Source: Pleurocapsa sp. FMAR1 (GTDB lineage Bacteria > Cyanobacteriota > Cyanobacteriia > Cyanobacteriales > Xenococcaceae). From it: a stretch of DNA of 64,000 bases. Positions 17,628-26,319 of this stretch are shown here, piece after piece; position 1 is the stretch's first letter; every line of letters begins with the position of its first letter. The stretch spans positions 1,612,001-1,676,000 of the forward strand of contig NZ_OY762512.1 of NCBI RefSeq assembly GCF_963665995.1, given 5' to 3'. The translations under genes were made by a program, and so were the position numbers. Under the pieces are notes generated by a model. The model worked only from the letters and a program-made list of their open reading frames with translations. It had not been told where the DNA came from and ran no database searches.

Positions 17628-18590
17628 ATGCCATACACTATAGATTCCGCTCGTAACATATTCTCATCAAGTACTTTAACTGCTGATGCAGTACCAGCTT
17701 TGACGGCTAGATTTAATCAACTTAGTGCCGAAGATCAACTTGCTTGGATTTGGTTTGCTTACTTAGAAATGGGTAAGACTGTTACTGTTGCTGCCCCTGG
17801 TGCAGCTAATATGCAGTTTGCCGAACCTACTCTAGATGCGATTAAAGCAATGGAGTTCCAAGAACAATCTCAGATGATGTGCGATTTGGCTAACCATGCC
17901 GATACAGAAATTTGTCGCACCTATGCTACCTGGAGTCCTAACATTAAGTTAGGCTTTTGGTTCAAGCTGGGAGAATGGATGGAGCAAGGTATTGTCGCTC
18001 CGATTCCTGAAGGGTATAAACTTTCGGCAAATGCCAATGCTGTCTTAAGTACACTTCAAGGATTAGAGTCTGGTCAACAAATCACGGCACTACGCAACAC
18101 TGTAGTAGATATGGGATTTGACACTGGTAAGATGGGCAACTTCAAGAGCGTTAGCGAACCAGTTACTCCGCCTACGGAAATGTCCAAAAGAACAAAAGTC
18201 AATATAGAGGGCATTAGCAACTCCACTATCTTGAGCTACATGAACTTGTTGAATGCCAATGACTTCGACGAGTTGATTAAGCTGTTTGCTGAAGATGGTG
18301 CGCTACAGCCTCCATTTAAAAAGCCAATTGTTGGTAAAGATAAGGTTTATCAGTTTTTCAAGGAAGAATGCGCCAATCTAAAATTAGCACCTGAACGCGG
18401 TGTTGAAGAATCAGCCGAAGATGGTTACACTCAAACCAAAGTTACAGGTAAAGTACAGACCCCTTGGTTTGGTGCTGACGTAGGCATGAATATGTCATGG
18501 AGATTTTTGGTTAACTCCGAGAACCAAATTTTCTTTGTGGCGATTGATTTGTTAGCATCTCCTAAAGAACTACTTAAGCTAGCTCGTTAG
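17628..18590 (+). CDS. ocp: Orange carotenoid protein (OCP)
   Basis: A photoactive, ketocarotenoid-binding protein that quenches excess energy at the phycobilisome and scavenges singlet oxygen. At 320 residues it has both domains: the all-helical N-terminal domain (about 1-165) and an NTF2-like C-terminal domain (about 195-312). Key residues are conserved by alignment to Synechocystis OCP from memory: Y45, W111, R156 and E247 (interdomain salt bridge), Y204 and W291 (hydrogen bonds to the keto oxygen). The N-terminal arm MPYTIDSARNIF is present. ACGGAG precedes the ATG by a few bases. It is followed by frp, forming the photoprotection pair; no ketolase gene is adjacent. Confidence 0.98.
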   Translation: MPYTIDSARNIFSSSTLTADAVPALTARFNQLSAEDQLAWIWFAYLEMGKTVTVAAPGAANMQFAEPTLDAIKAMEFQEQSQMMCDLANHADTEICRTYATWSPNIKLGFWFKLGEWMEQGIVAPIPEGYKLSANANAVLSTLQGLESGQQITALRNTVVDMGFDTGKMGNFKSVSEPVTPPTEMSKRTKVNIEGISNSTILSYMNLLNANDFDELIKLFAEDGALQPPFKKPIVGKDKVYQFFKEECANLKLAPERGVEESAEDGYTQTKVTGKVQTPWFGADVGMNMSWRFLVNSENQIFFVAIDLLASPKELLKLAR

Positions 18591-18717
18591 TTAAAAACCG
18601 AATCTTAGCTAGTCTTGGAACTTCAAAGCCAATCACATCTATGGGCAAAGGCTTTGGAGTTTTGTAGTTATATTCAGACAAATATTGTAAATTAAATTTT
18701 AGTTATTAGTATTACAA

Positions 18718-19038
18718 GTGAGTAAAATTCAATGGTCTCAAACGGAAGATCAAATAGCCAAACAAGCTTTTCAGACAGCTTATAAAAGAGAAACTTCCAC
18801 CTTAATTGCCAATGTACGCGATCGCGCAGGTTCAATTACAGAATTAGAAGATTTATGGTATTTACACGATCTATTAAGTACTAAAAGGTACGAAATAGAC
18901 GGCAAGTATGACTATGATTCTTCTACTGCGGTGTTCGATTTTGCTAAATTGATCAAAGAAGGCTGGCTTAGTCTTGAAGATCTTAAAGGTCTAAATGCCG
19001 AAATACTGTCTAAAATATCGGCTTTAGTTCGGATGTAA
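18718..19038 (+). CDS. frp: Fluorescence recovery protein (FRP)
   Basis: Binds active OCP, releases it from the phycobilisome and speeds its return to the orange form. At 106 residues it begins directly at the functional region with a GTG start (18718) and no obvious ribosome-binding site. The conserved patch DLWYLHDLLSTKRYEIDGKY contains W47, H50, D51 and R57, equivalent to the W50/H53/D54/R60 set known for Synechocystis FRP. It lies 127 bases after ocp on the same strand. The absence of a terminator between them suggests at least partial cotranscription. A hairpin at 19044-19080 closes the unit. Confidence 0.95.
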   Translation: MSKIQWSQTEDQIAKQAFQTAYKRETSTLIANVRDRAGSITELEDLWYLHDLLSTKRYEIDGKYDYDSSTAVFDFAKLIKEGWLSLEDLKGLNAEILSKISALVRM

Positions 19039-19043
19039 AAGTG

Positions 19044-19080
19044 ATGGGGAATGGCATTAATTTAAAAATGCTATTCCCAT
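19044..19080. terminator. Strong hairpin after frp
   Basis: ATGGGGAATGGCAT (19044-19057) pairs with ATGCTATTCCCAT (19068-19080) with one bulge. No T-run follows on the plus strand, so it may work as an RNA end or stabiliser. Confidence 0.6.
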
Positions 19081-19244
19081 ATCCTAAAGACGGTAAGTAA
19101 AGCAATGCTGTAAAGGCGATCGCCTTGGACAAAATATTAAAAGCCTGAGATACAGAAATAGAATTAACTCCGAGCATTTCGATGAATAGCCCAGACACGG
19201 AGATAAAATAGTACTAACAAAGTAATTGTGACAATAGTATCGAA

Positions 19245-19670
19245 ATGCAGGATACGAAATTAGAATACGATAGCTGGCTATCTGAACAGGTCAAGTTACT
19301 GCGTACCAGGAACTTTGAGCATTTAGACATTAATAATCTGATTGAGGAATTAGAGGCATTGGGTAGAGCAGAAAAGTCGGCGGTCAAAAGCCTGACATAT
19401 CAGATTATTTTGCATCTATTGCTAATCGATTATTGGTCAGACGAATCTGTTTATAACAAAGATCATTGGCGTGCAGAGGTCGATGCTTTCCAACTTCAAT
19501 TAGAGGACAAGCTAACAACTAATTTAAAACAGTTGATTGAAGATAATTTGCCTAGACTGTACGAAAAGGCAAAAACAAATGCTGCACGAAAAAGTCGTCT
19601 AAGGGAAGATTGTTTTCCATCTTGCTGTCCTTATACTCTAGGAGATATTGAAGGTAGGCTAGATGACTAA
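19245..19670 (+). CDS. DUF29-family protein
   Basis: 141 residues with the DUF29 layout: YDSWLSEQVKLLRTRNFEHL near the start, the LIEELEALGRAEKSAVKS helix, LLLIDYW and WRAEVDAFQLQLE. DUF29 proteins are small helical proteins of unknown function that are strongly expanded in cyanobacteria and often occur in clusters. The C-terminus CCPYTLGDI is also typical. A second DUF29 gene starts 9 bases downstream. Confidence 0.88.
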   Translation: MQDTKLEYDSWLSEQVKLLRTRNFEHLDINNLIEELEALGRAEKSAVKSLTYQIILHLLLIDYWSDESVYNKDHWRAEVDAFQLQLEDKLTTNLKQLIEDNLPRLYEKAKTNAARKSRLREDCFPSCCPYTLGDIEGRLDD

Positions 19671-19678
19671 TTCACAAA

Positions 19679-20176
19679 ATGAATATCAGACAATCATCAT
19701 CAGTTAGTTACGAATGGGAACATTTAATCGTGAATAACTTAAAAAAATTAAGCCAGTTACACGATCGCGATTTGAATCTTTGGATTGAAGAAATGGCGAT
19801 CGCTATTAAAAATAGAGACGTAACCACTATGGACTGGGAGAATTTATTAGATGAAATTGAAGATATGGGAGCGAGTCAAAAAAGAGCTTTAAGAAGTTAT
19901 TATTATCGACTCGTAGAACATATTTTAAAACTTAGAGACTGGCACGCAGAAAAAAAAAGGAATGAGGCTAAATGGCGTGTAGAAATATCAAATTTTCGTA
20001 GAGCAATTAAAGATATTTTAGAGGATTCTCCTAGCTTAAGAAGCTATCTCCAGGAAAATCATCTTAACTGGTTTAACAAAACTACTGATAACATTTCAAA
20101 AAATCAACTGTTTAAACTTACAGATATAACTGCAATACCTTTAGATAAAATGATAGACGATGATTATTTTGGGTAA
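19679..20176 (+). CDS. DUF29-family protein, tandem paralogue
   Basis: 165 residues. The DUF29 core is at about 25-135: LNLWIEEMAIAIKNRDVTTM, MDWENLLDEIEDMGASQKRA, LVEHILKLRDWHAEKKRNEA and WRVEISNFRRAIKDILEDSP. The first 22 residues and the C-terminal 30 are extra. It begins 9 bases after the previous DUF29 gene, so the two are probably one transcript, but their sequences are well diverged. Function unknown. Confidence 0.85.
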   Translation: MNIRQSSSVSYEWEHLIVNNLKKLSQLHDRDLNLWIEEMAIAIKNRDVTTMDWENLLDEIEDMGASQKRALRSYYYRLVEHILKLRDWHAEKKRNEAKWRVEISNFRRAIKDILEDSPSLRSYLQENHLNWFNKTTDNISKNQLFKLTDITAIPLDKMIDDDYFG

Positions 20177-20243
20177 AGATATTCATCGCGATCGCTAAAG
20201 ACAAAGTTCAATTCTTATCAAAATACTCAGCAAGCTCTAATTA

Positions 20244-21155
20244 ATGGGTAAATATGGTTTTGCTATTGTTTATCATCCTGACTATGTTGCGCCTCTGCCT
20301 GATGCTCATCGCTTTCCCATGCCCAAATTTAAGATATTGCGAGATTTATTACTCAAGGATGAAGTTATTAAGCCAGAACAGATTTATCAGCCAGAATTAC
20401 CTGATTTAGAGTTGATTGAGCTAGTTCACACTTCTGAATATGTTCAGGCATACTGCAACGGGACATTGGAACATAAGGCACAACGTCGTATTGGTTTACC
20501 CTGGAGTCAGGCGTTAGCTCATCGTACCCGTATTGCTATCGGTGGGACTATCTTAGCTGCGAAATTAGCTTTAGAGTATGGTTGCGCCTGCAACACGGCG
20601 GGGGGAACACATCACGCTTTTCCTAGCTATGGATCGGGTTTTTGTATCTTTAACGATCTGGCGATCGCCTCTCGTGTATTGCAGCATCAAGGATTAGTCA
20701 ACAAGATTTTAATTGTCGATCTCGATGTACACCAAGGAGACGGTACAGCCTTCATTTTTCAAGATGACGATAGCGTATTTACCTTTTCGATGCACTGCGA
20801 GGCAAATTTTCCAGGCAGAAAACAAAAGAGTGATTTTGATGTTCCATTGCCTATTGGTTTAGATGATGATGGATATTTGCAAATCTTAGCCAGTCATTTA
20901 TCAGACTTACTTACTCAGGTAAACCCAGATTTAGTATTATTTGATGCGGGGGTAGACACCCATGTGAGCGATCGCTTGGGTAAACTGTCTCTTACCGACT
21001 GGGGCATATATCGACGGGAAAGAATGGTTTTAAGTACCTGCAAAGCTGGGGGATATGCCGTTGCTAGCGTTATTGGTGGTGGCTATGGCAAGGATATGTC
21101 AGCATTGGTTTATCGTCATTCCCTGTTGCATCGTGCAGCCAAAGAAGTTTATTAA
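20244..21155 (+). CDS. Histone deacetylase/acetoin-utilisation family deacetylase
   Basis: A zinc hydrolase of 303 residues in the arginase/deacetylase fold. The paired active-site histidines are in GGTHHAFPSYGSGFC. The zinc ligands Asp and His are in VDLDVHQGDGT and the third ligand Asp is in FDAGVDTH; the catalytic Tyr region is near GGGYGKD. Bacterial members remove acetyl groups from proteins, polyamines or acetoin-related compounds; the substrate here is unknown. msrA follows after 14 bases on the same strand, likely cotranscribed. Confidence 0.92.
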   Translation: MGKYGFAIVYHPDYVAPLPDAHRFPMPKFKILRDLLLKDEVIKPEQIYQPELPDLELIELVHTSEYVQAYCNGTLEHKAQRRIGLPWSQALAHRTRIAIGGTILAAKLALEYGCACNTAGGTHHAFPSYGSGFCIFNDLAIASRVLQHQGLVNKILIVDLDVHQGDGTAFIFQDDDSVFTFSMHCEANFPGRKQKSDFDVPLPIGLDDDGYLQILASHLSDLLTQVNPDLVLFDAGVDTHVSDRLGKLSLTDWGIYRRERMVLSTCKAGGYAVASVIGGGYGKDMSALVYRHSLLHRAAKEVY

Positions 21156-21169
21156 TAATGTAAGGGTTT

Positions 21170-21646
21170 ATGAACAATCTACAGTTGGCAACCTTTGGTG
21201 CAGGATGTTTTTGGAAAACGGAAAATGAATTTCTCCAGGTGTCAGGAGTAATCAAAACTTCGGTAGGATACATGGGAGGAGACTTTCCTAATCCTTCTTA
21301 CTTAGATGTAGTGGCGAGAATTACTGGTCATGCAGAAGTGGCTCAGGTTGAATACGATTCAGAAATAGTTAGCTATGAGGAGTTGCTAGATATATTCTGG
21401 CAAATGCACGATCCAACTAGCTTTAATCGTCAGGGTGCAGACAGAGGAGAACAATATCGCTCGGTAATTTTTTATCATAATACCGAGCAAGAGAAAATTG
21501 CCTACGGGTCAAAGCAACAGCTACAGCAGTCGGCTAAATACGACAAAGATATTGTTACGGAGATTAAACCAGCCAAGGATTATTATCTCGCTACCGAAGA
21601 ACATCAGCAATATTTAGCAAAGAAGAATAGAGCAGCTAAAAATTAA
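21170..21646 (+). CDS. msrA: Peptide methionine (S)-S-oxide reductase MsrA
   Basis: Repairs oxidised methionine in proteins. The catalytic GAGCFWKTEN motif is at residues 9-18, GVIKTSVGYMGG follows and FYHNTEQEKIA is typical. 158 residues, slightly short but complete. Its 3' end overlaps the end of the convergent gene at 21643 by 4 bases. ATG at 21170. Confidence 0.95.
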   Translation: MNNLQLATFGAGCFWKTENEFLQVSGVIKTSVGYMGGDFPNPSYLDVVARITGHAEVAQVEYDSEIVSYEELLDIFWQMHDPTSFNRQGADRGEQYRSVIFYHNTEQEKIAYGSKQQLQQSAKYDKDIVTEIKPAKDYYLATEEHQQYLAKKNRAAKN

Positions 21647-22974
21647 CGTAGTTGTTTCAGTTTTTGGTTGGCAAAGTCGATCATAATAATGGCATCTGCA
21701 TGAACAGTTGTCTGGGGCTTTACCTTTTCTAATTGGTTAATAATAGTTAGTACTTCTCTAGCGGTAAACTCTCGATTAGATTGATCTACAGATTTGGGTA
21801 AATTAGTAATCATCGACTGTGCTGATTCATAAGCTTGTTGGGATTCCTCTTCTTCTTGCTGGCGAATCCGCATATTGCCTAATTCCGTTTCATAGTTTGC
21901 CAACAGAGTTTGGGTTTCTAAATAACCAGCATCTTCCAATGGTACTTTTTCTAAGGTATTAACTGCTCTATTTAATAAATTTACGCATTCTTGCCAACGA
22001 TTTGCCGAGTGAGGAGAATTGGCACAACTACCAGTAGCTTGAGTATGAAACTGTTGAGCTACGGCAATAATTTTGTTAGTCCGATCGTTGCCTGCTATCA
22101 AGCCTGATACCTGACTGAAATCTCGCAAATATGCTTCATAACTATTATTTGCTTGTTCTTTAGCTAAGGTTCGGGGAGGAAGTTGATTGAGTTTATCGAT
22201 ACCTGCTTGCCATGCTGCGATTGCTTTTTGTTTATTGTCAGTGTCCGAAGCTTGCTGATAGTTTTGTTTTGCCTGTTGAATATCTTGCTGGGCTTTTTCT
22301 AAAAGCGCGATCGCATTTATTTCCTGGAAAATTTTAGCATCCATCCGCCCAACTTTTGCCCTAGCGGATTCAAACTCATCTAAAGTAAATTGCCAGCCAA
22401 AGTTAAAGAAGGTGCGATACATCTGAGGTTCATAACCCAAAAACCAGACGGGCAGAGCATCAAGGTGTTGCTGCGCTTGAGTAACTTTCTCTTGTCCTAA
22501 TTTTAGATCGGCAAGACTTGTAGCCTGATTAACCAATTGATCTGCCTGTTCTACTTTGGCGATCGCCTGTCGATAGTTGCTATCCATACTTAAATAGCTT
22601 GGTAGCAGTAAAATTGGTGCAGTTTTGGCTACAGGGCGACGAATCATCGGGTAGGGCAAATTTAGTAACCAAATTAATCCAGCTAAACCTCCTAAGCCGA
22701 TTGCTACTTTGGGAATCAGCCATAAGCTGCTAGGTGGACGATTAGCACGAATGGCTTTACTAATAATTTTGGGATTGAAATCTGGAAATAGATCGCTAAT
22801 TAGATATTCTAGTTCTGTTTCTGTGACTGGCTTTCCTTTGACAGACCTTAATTGATTTAATCGTTTTAAAGCGATCTTTTGAGAAACTTCTCCAGCTATG
22901 TTATCTTTTGCTGCTGAAATAGCTATTTCAGCAGCAATAATTTTATAAGCTTTTTGATTAAGACGTTTGGACAT
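21643..22974 (-). CDS. Uncharacterised membrane protein with long helical periplasmic or cytosolic region
   Basis: 443 residues. A soluble N-terminal region of about 100 residues (LRSVKGKPVTETELEYLISD looks like a small helical domain) precedes one membrane helix at about 107-125 (VAIGLGGLAGLIWLLNL) and possibly a second hydrophobic patch. The remaining 300 residues are strongly helical and Gln/Ala-rich (QQDIQQAKQNYQQAS, KVTQAQQHLDALP), consistent with coiled coil or TPR-like helices. I do not recognise a family; similar single-helix proteins with long helical tails are seen in other cyanobacteria. Ends in a 4-base overlap with msrA on the other strand. Confidence 0.8.
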   Translation of the reverse strand: MSKRLNQKAYKIIAAEIAISAAKDNIAGEVSQKIALKRLNQLRSVKGKPVTETELEYLISDLFPDFNPKIISKAIRANRPPSSLWLIPKVAIGLGGLAGLIWLLNLPYPMIRRPVAKTAPILLLPSYLSMDSNYRQAIAKVEQADQLVNQATSLADLKLGQEKVTQAQQHLDALPVWFLGYEPQMYRTFFNFGWQFTLDEFESARAKVGRMDAKIFQEINAIALLEKAQQDIQQAKQNYQQASDTDNKQKAIAAWQAGIDKLNQLPPRTLAKEQANNSYEAYLRDFSQVSGLIAGNDRTNKIIAVAQQFHTQATGSCANSPHSANRWQECVNLLNRAVNTLEKVPLEDAGYLETQTLLANYETELGNMRIRQQEEEESQQAYESAQSMITNLPKSVDQSNREFTAREVLTIINQLEKVKPQTTVHADAIIMIDFANQKLKQLR

Positions 22975-23062
22975 AGAGTCAACTAAACATTTAAGTAAAT
23001 TCTTATGATTAGTGTTCCCTATGTCAGATTGTTTATAAACCAGAAGGAAAAATTAAATGTTT

Positions 23063-23479
23063 TTAACTTAAAAGCTTGCTAAAAGATTTAGGAGATAATT
23101 CTAGCTTTTGAACCGTTTCCTCTAATGTAGACTTAAAGTGTTCAATATCTGAACCAAAACCACAAACCATAGCTGCCATTTCTGCGCCACTAGAAGCATT
23201 AGCCCTAGCACAATTGGTTAGCTCTTGTCCTTGGAGAGGTTTTTCTCCAGAAAGTATTTTTTGTTTAGAGTCGCCCCAAAAGGCACTCAGGGTACAAATT
23301 TGTTGGTCATCTCGATTTTCAATTGACCAACGATACATAACGGCTTGAGGATTTACTCTAACCTCAACCAGTTTTGCTCCCATATAGTACTGCATCTGGC
23401 TTAAGGTTTTTTGCCTTACTTCTAAAGGATCGTTTTTATTTACGGTGCGTTCAAGATGAGCTTGAGTAGGCTTAGGCAT
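23063..23479 (-). CDS. Small uncharacterised protein
   Basis: 138 residues, no signal peptide or membrane segment. A mixed alpha/beta pattern is likely (QMQYYMGAKLVEVRVNPQAV, MYRWSIENRDDQQICTLSAF). Three or four Cys are scattered (ICTLS, NCARA, MVCGF). I do not recognise a family. Coding is supported by clean AT-rich codon use like its neighbours and by the absence of alternatives. It stands 88 bases from the gene at 21643-22974 on the same strand. Confidence 0.7.
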   Translation of the reverse strand: MPKPTQAHLERTVNKNDPLEVRQKTLSQMQYYMGAKLVEVRVNPQAVMYRWSIENRDDQQICTLSAFWGDSKQKILSGEKPLQGQELTNCARANASSGAEMAAMVCGFGSDIEHFKSTLEETVQKLELSPKSFSKLLS

Positions 23480-23739
23480 TTGCTAAAGGCTTTTTTCTAT
23501 CGTTACTTTACAGTCCTCATAATTAAAATCATACTTAACCACGTCTTTTTGGAAACTACGAGTTACGTCGATACAATCTCAGTTCTCTAGATAAACGTGA
23601 TTAAAAATATAAATTTAATATTGGCTGCAAATATAATAAATCTTAAAGCAATAAATATTAGATTAGATATACGCTTAATTACTCTCCACTTCCTAAAATA
23701 GTCAATCTCAAACTAGTCAATAGCAATCAACATAAACTA

Positions 23740-24246
23740 ATGAACAACTCAAAAATCACACCACACTTTTCAAATGAAGAAGGCGCAAATCCAAAATATT
23801 TTCAATTTGAAGCAGATTTTGTTGGTTCACTGCAATGTATTCCGATGCAGGTCAGAATGAAGCTAGACAACTGTGGTGTAAAGCTGAAGCTAGTAGATTG
23901 GAATCATTTTAGCCATTCAGAACGCGAGACATTAGTAAATATGCCCTGCGTTAGCGCATCAGAAACTGAAGCTTACAGACAATATTTGCAAAATTTGCTC
24001 ATCGTTAAAACTGGACAACCAGCCAAAGAATTAGCCATAGATCCTCAACCAGCTTGGTTAGATGCTCAATCTATTCCCAATAGTGTTCAAACCAAAGCTC
24101 AAGAATGTCAGGCTGATATTTCCCTAAAGCAATGGTCAAACTTATTACCCGAACAACGCTTTGCTTTAATTAAGCTTAGTCGTCCTAGCCACGAGAATCA
24201 AAACTTTGTTCCCGCACTACAGGAGTTTGAGATTGTACCAAAATGA
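23740..24246 (+). CDS. narM: Nitrate reductase-associated protein NarM
   Basis: 168 residues matching the cyanobacterial NarM family, required for active nitrate reductase in Synechococcus elongatus. Recognisable blocks: YFQFEADFVGSLQCIPMQVR near the start, LDNCGVKLKLVDW, AYRQYLQNLL, AIDPQPAWLD, QWSNLLPEQRFALIKLSRPS and NFVPALQEF at the end. It is separated here from narB, nrtP and nirA. An NtcA-type GTA-N8-TAC site was looked for upstream; only a weak GTTACGTCGATAC near 23563 was seen. Confidence 0.93.
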   Translation: MNNSKITPHFSNEEGANPKYFQFEADFVGSLQCIPMQVRMKLDNCGVKLKLVDWNHFSHSERETLVNMPCVSASETEAYRQYLQNLLIVKTGQPAKELAIDPQPAWLDAQSIPNSVQTKAQECQADISLKQWSNLLPEQRFALIKLSRPSHENQNFVPALQEFEIVPK

Positions 24247-24291
24247 CCTTACAATATTGGGATTATGTTTAACGGTTTGGCTGGGCAAAAC

Positions 24292-25074
24292 TTATTTTGC
24301 TGTTTTTTCTTGAAATATTTCTCTGACTTCTTTCCAGAGTTCTTTGAGTAACCCTTTAACTTCTTTTTCCTTACGTGCCACTGCACCGCCAGTTGCACCT
24401 AATTTCTGCTCAAATTCTGCTCTTTTGCGTTTAGCAGGCTCAGTAAATACCTCTGGATCTTCCTTAGCTTTTTCGTACCAAGTTTTAGCTTCTTCTAAAT
24501 GTTTGTTTACTTCTTCGTACTGTTCCCCGTAACGGTTAGCTAAGTTTGCCTGCAATACAGAAGTTTGTGCTTTCAAGCGAGCATAGTGTTTTTGTAAAAG
24601 GGCAAATTCTTCACTATTACTAATTCCAGTAATAGCTTCGGAGACCGCAACTTTAATTTTATCTGGTTCGGTTTCACTTTTGCTTTTTACTTTTGCCAAA
24701 GCTTTATCAATATCATCCTGTAGCTCTTGTTCATCGGCGACTACTTTGGCTTCTAAGGTAGTAATTTCTGATTGAGTTTGGGTGATTTTTTGTTTTCTGG
24801 CTTCACTAATACCATCTATTGCTCCTTGAATAGAAGCAGTTACTTCTTCTTTGATCTCCCCGCTTTTTTCTTTAAAAGTCTCTGTTACCGCAGCGATCGC
24901 ATCTTCTACTAGGTTAGCAACTTCGCTTTTACCTTCTTTGTATTCGGCAATAGTTTGAGCGATCGCATTTTTAACAATCTCGCGAATTTTATCGGTTTTT
25001 AATTCTCCTGTCTGTTTTGCCTGTTGTAAATCGGCAATAATTCTTTCTTTTTTAGATTCATTTGATTCAGACAT
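24292..25074 (-). CDS. Highly charged helical/coiled-coil protein
   Basis: 260 residues, almost entirely predicted helix and rich in Lys, Glu, Ala and Gln (SESNESKKERIIADLQQAKQ at the start; TTLEAKVVADEQELQDDIDK in the middle; KGLLKELWKEVREIFQEK at the end). No signal or membrane helix. Repeated hydrophobic heptads suggest an apolipoprotein- or LEA-like amphipathic coil that might bind membranes or scaffold; this is inference from composition. Repeated units are visible (ASIQGAIDGISEA, AVSEAITGISNSE). Similar proteins are found in other cyanobacteria, without assigned function. Confidence 0.72.
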   Translation of the reverse strand: MSESNESKKERIIADLQQAKQTGELKTDKIREIVKNAIAQTIAEYKEGKSEVANLVEDAIAAVTETFKEKSGEIKEEVTASIQGAIDGISEARKQKITQTQSEITTLEAKVVADEQELQDDIDKALAKVKSKSETEPDKIKVAVSEAITGISNSEEFALLQKHYARLKAQTSVLQANLANRYGEQYEEVNKHLEEAKTWYEKAKEDPEVFTEPAKRKRAEFEQKLGATGGAVARKEKEVKGLLKELWKEVREIFQEKTAK

Positions 25075-25280
25075 AACTAATTATCCCTCGTTCTCTGTTG
25101 ACTTGAATTAAAATTCAAGCTATGGATAATCTCATCTTAGAATTAAGCTTTGGATCTTCGCACCTTTCTGACGGTAGAAAAAACCCAACCTTTTATGTCA
25201 AACGAAGGCAGAAGTAAGAAGGCAGAAGGCAGAAGGTTCGGAAGAGGCTTGCCCTAAACGGCTAGCAAAGCGATCCTAGG

Positions 25281-26213
25281 TTAGGCTATAGGTTCGGTAC
25301 TGCCAAAGCTAATATCTTCTTCTTCGTAATCTGGAGGTTCAACGTGGATCAAAACTCGTACTTTACCAAAGCGTTTTTCTAAGTGTTCTTCTATTGTTTC
25401 TGTAATTTTGTGAGCAGCAATAATATCGTTAGTATCAACTATTAAGTGCATTTCAATAAATACCTGTCTACCTAATATTCCCCGCGAAGCAATCTCGTGA
25501 CAGTTGAGTACTCCTGAAACTTCCATTACAGTATCATGGATGGCTTCTGGCGCGATCGCCATTTCATCAACCAGCCAGGGTAAGTTTTCTTTGATTACTT
25601 CCCAACCACTATAAAACACCAATAAAGCCACAGGAAAAGCGAGAATTACATCGAGCCATTCTAGTTGGGGGATATTGAGATTTTTTGCTTGCCAAACTCC
25701 TACTAATCCAGCAATCACAATAATTGTGACCCATATATCGCTCATGGTATGTTTGGCATCAGCAATTAAAATGGGGCTATTAACTTTTCTGCCTACATTG
25801 CGCTCGTAAAATGCCACAAAGATATTAATCCCTAAGACAAGCAACAAGAGCCATAGCTCAGTAGAAGTTACTTTGATTGCTGCACTTTCAGTATTTAAGA
25901 AGATTTTCTCTACTGCCCCGCGTAAAATTTCAAAACAGGCAATTCCTAGAAAAGCGGCAATTCCCAATGCGCCTATCGCCTCAAATTTCTGATGTCCGTA
26001 AGGATGTTCTCGATCTGGCTTAGGAGAAGAAAAACGATTGGTGATCAAACCCAAAACGTTGTTGACACTATCGGTGATACTGTGTAACGCATCTGCCTGT
26101 AAACTTAATGAACCGCTGGCTAAACCTAAAGTCAACTTCAAAGCCATTACAAACAAGTTTAACAGTAATGTTAGCCAGAGAACTTTGCGAACTTGAGAAC
26201 GATTGTCTTGCAT
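25281..26213 (-). CDS. Cation diffusion facilitator (CDF) family metal transporter
   Basis: Proton-coupled efflux of divalent metal (Zn, Fe, Mn or Co) across the plasma membrane. 310 residues with six helices and a cytosolic C-terminal domain. The metal site in helix 2 is ADALHSITDSVNN and in helix 5 IADAKHTMSDIW (the DxxxD and HxxxD type pairs). The linker REHPYGHQKFEAIGAL between them is the CDF signature. The C-terminal beta-alpha domain ends LEKRFGKVRVLIHVEPPDYE. Metal specificity is not decided. A degenerate AGAAGGCAG tandem run lies downstream at about 25205-25235. Confidence 0.93.
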   Translation of the reverse strand: MQDNRSQVRKVLWLTLLLNLFVMALKLTLGLASGSLSLQADALHSITDSVNNVLGLITNRFSSPKPDREHPYGHQKFEAIGALGIAAFLGIACFEILRGAVEKIFLNTESAAIKVTSTELWLLLLVLGINIFVAFYERNVGRKVNSPILIADAKHTMSDIWVTIIVIAGLVGVWQAKNLNIPQLEWLDVILAFPVALLVFYSGWEVIKENLPWLVDEMAIAPEAIHDTVMEVSGVLNCHEIASRGILGRQVFIEMHLIVDTNDIIAAHKITETIEEHLEKRFGKVRVLIHVEPPDYEEEDISFGSTEPIA

Positions 26214-26319
26214 TATTGAGAAGAGAAAATCAACCAGATACTTGCTCTACAATCATAATCCGAAACATATTTATAGTCGCGATATGTTAATGCTTGTAGA
26301 CATTAACTATATTTGTCCT

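Noticed and set aside
19010-19198. 62-codon minus frame after frp
   Set aside because: It overlaps the frp end and hairpin, and has no recognisable features.
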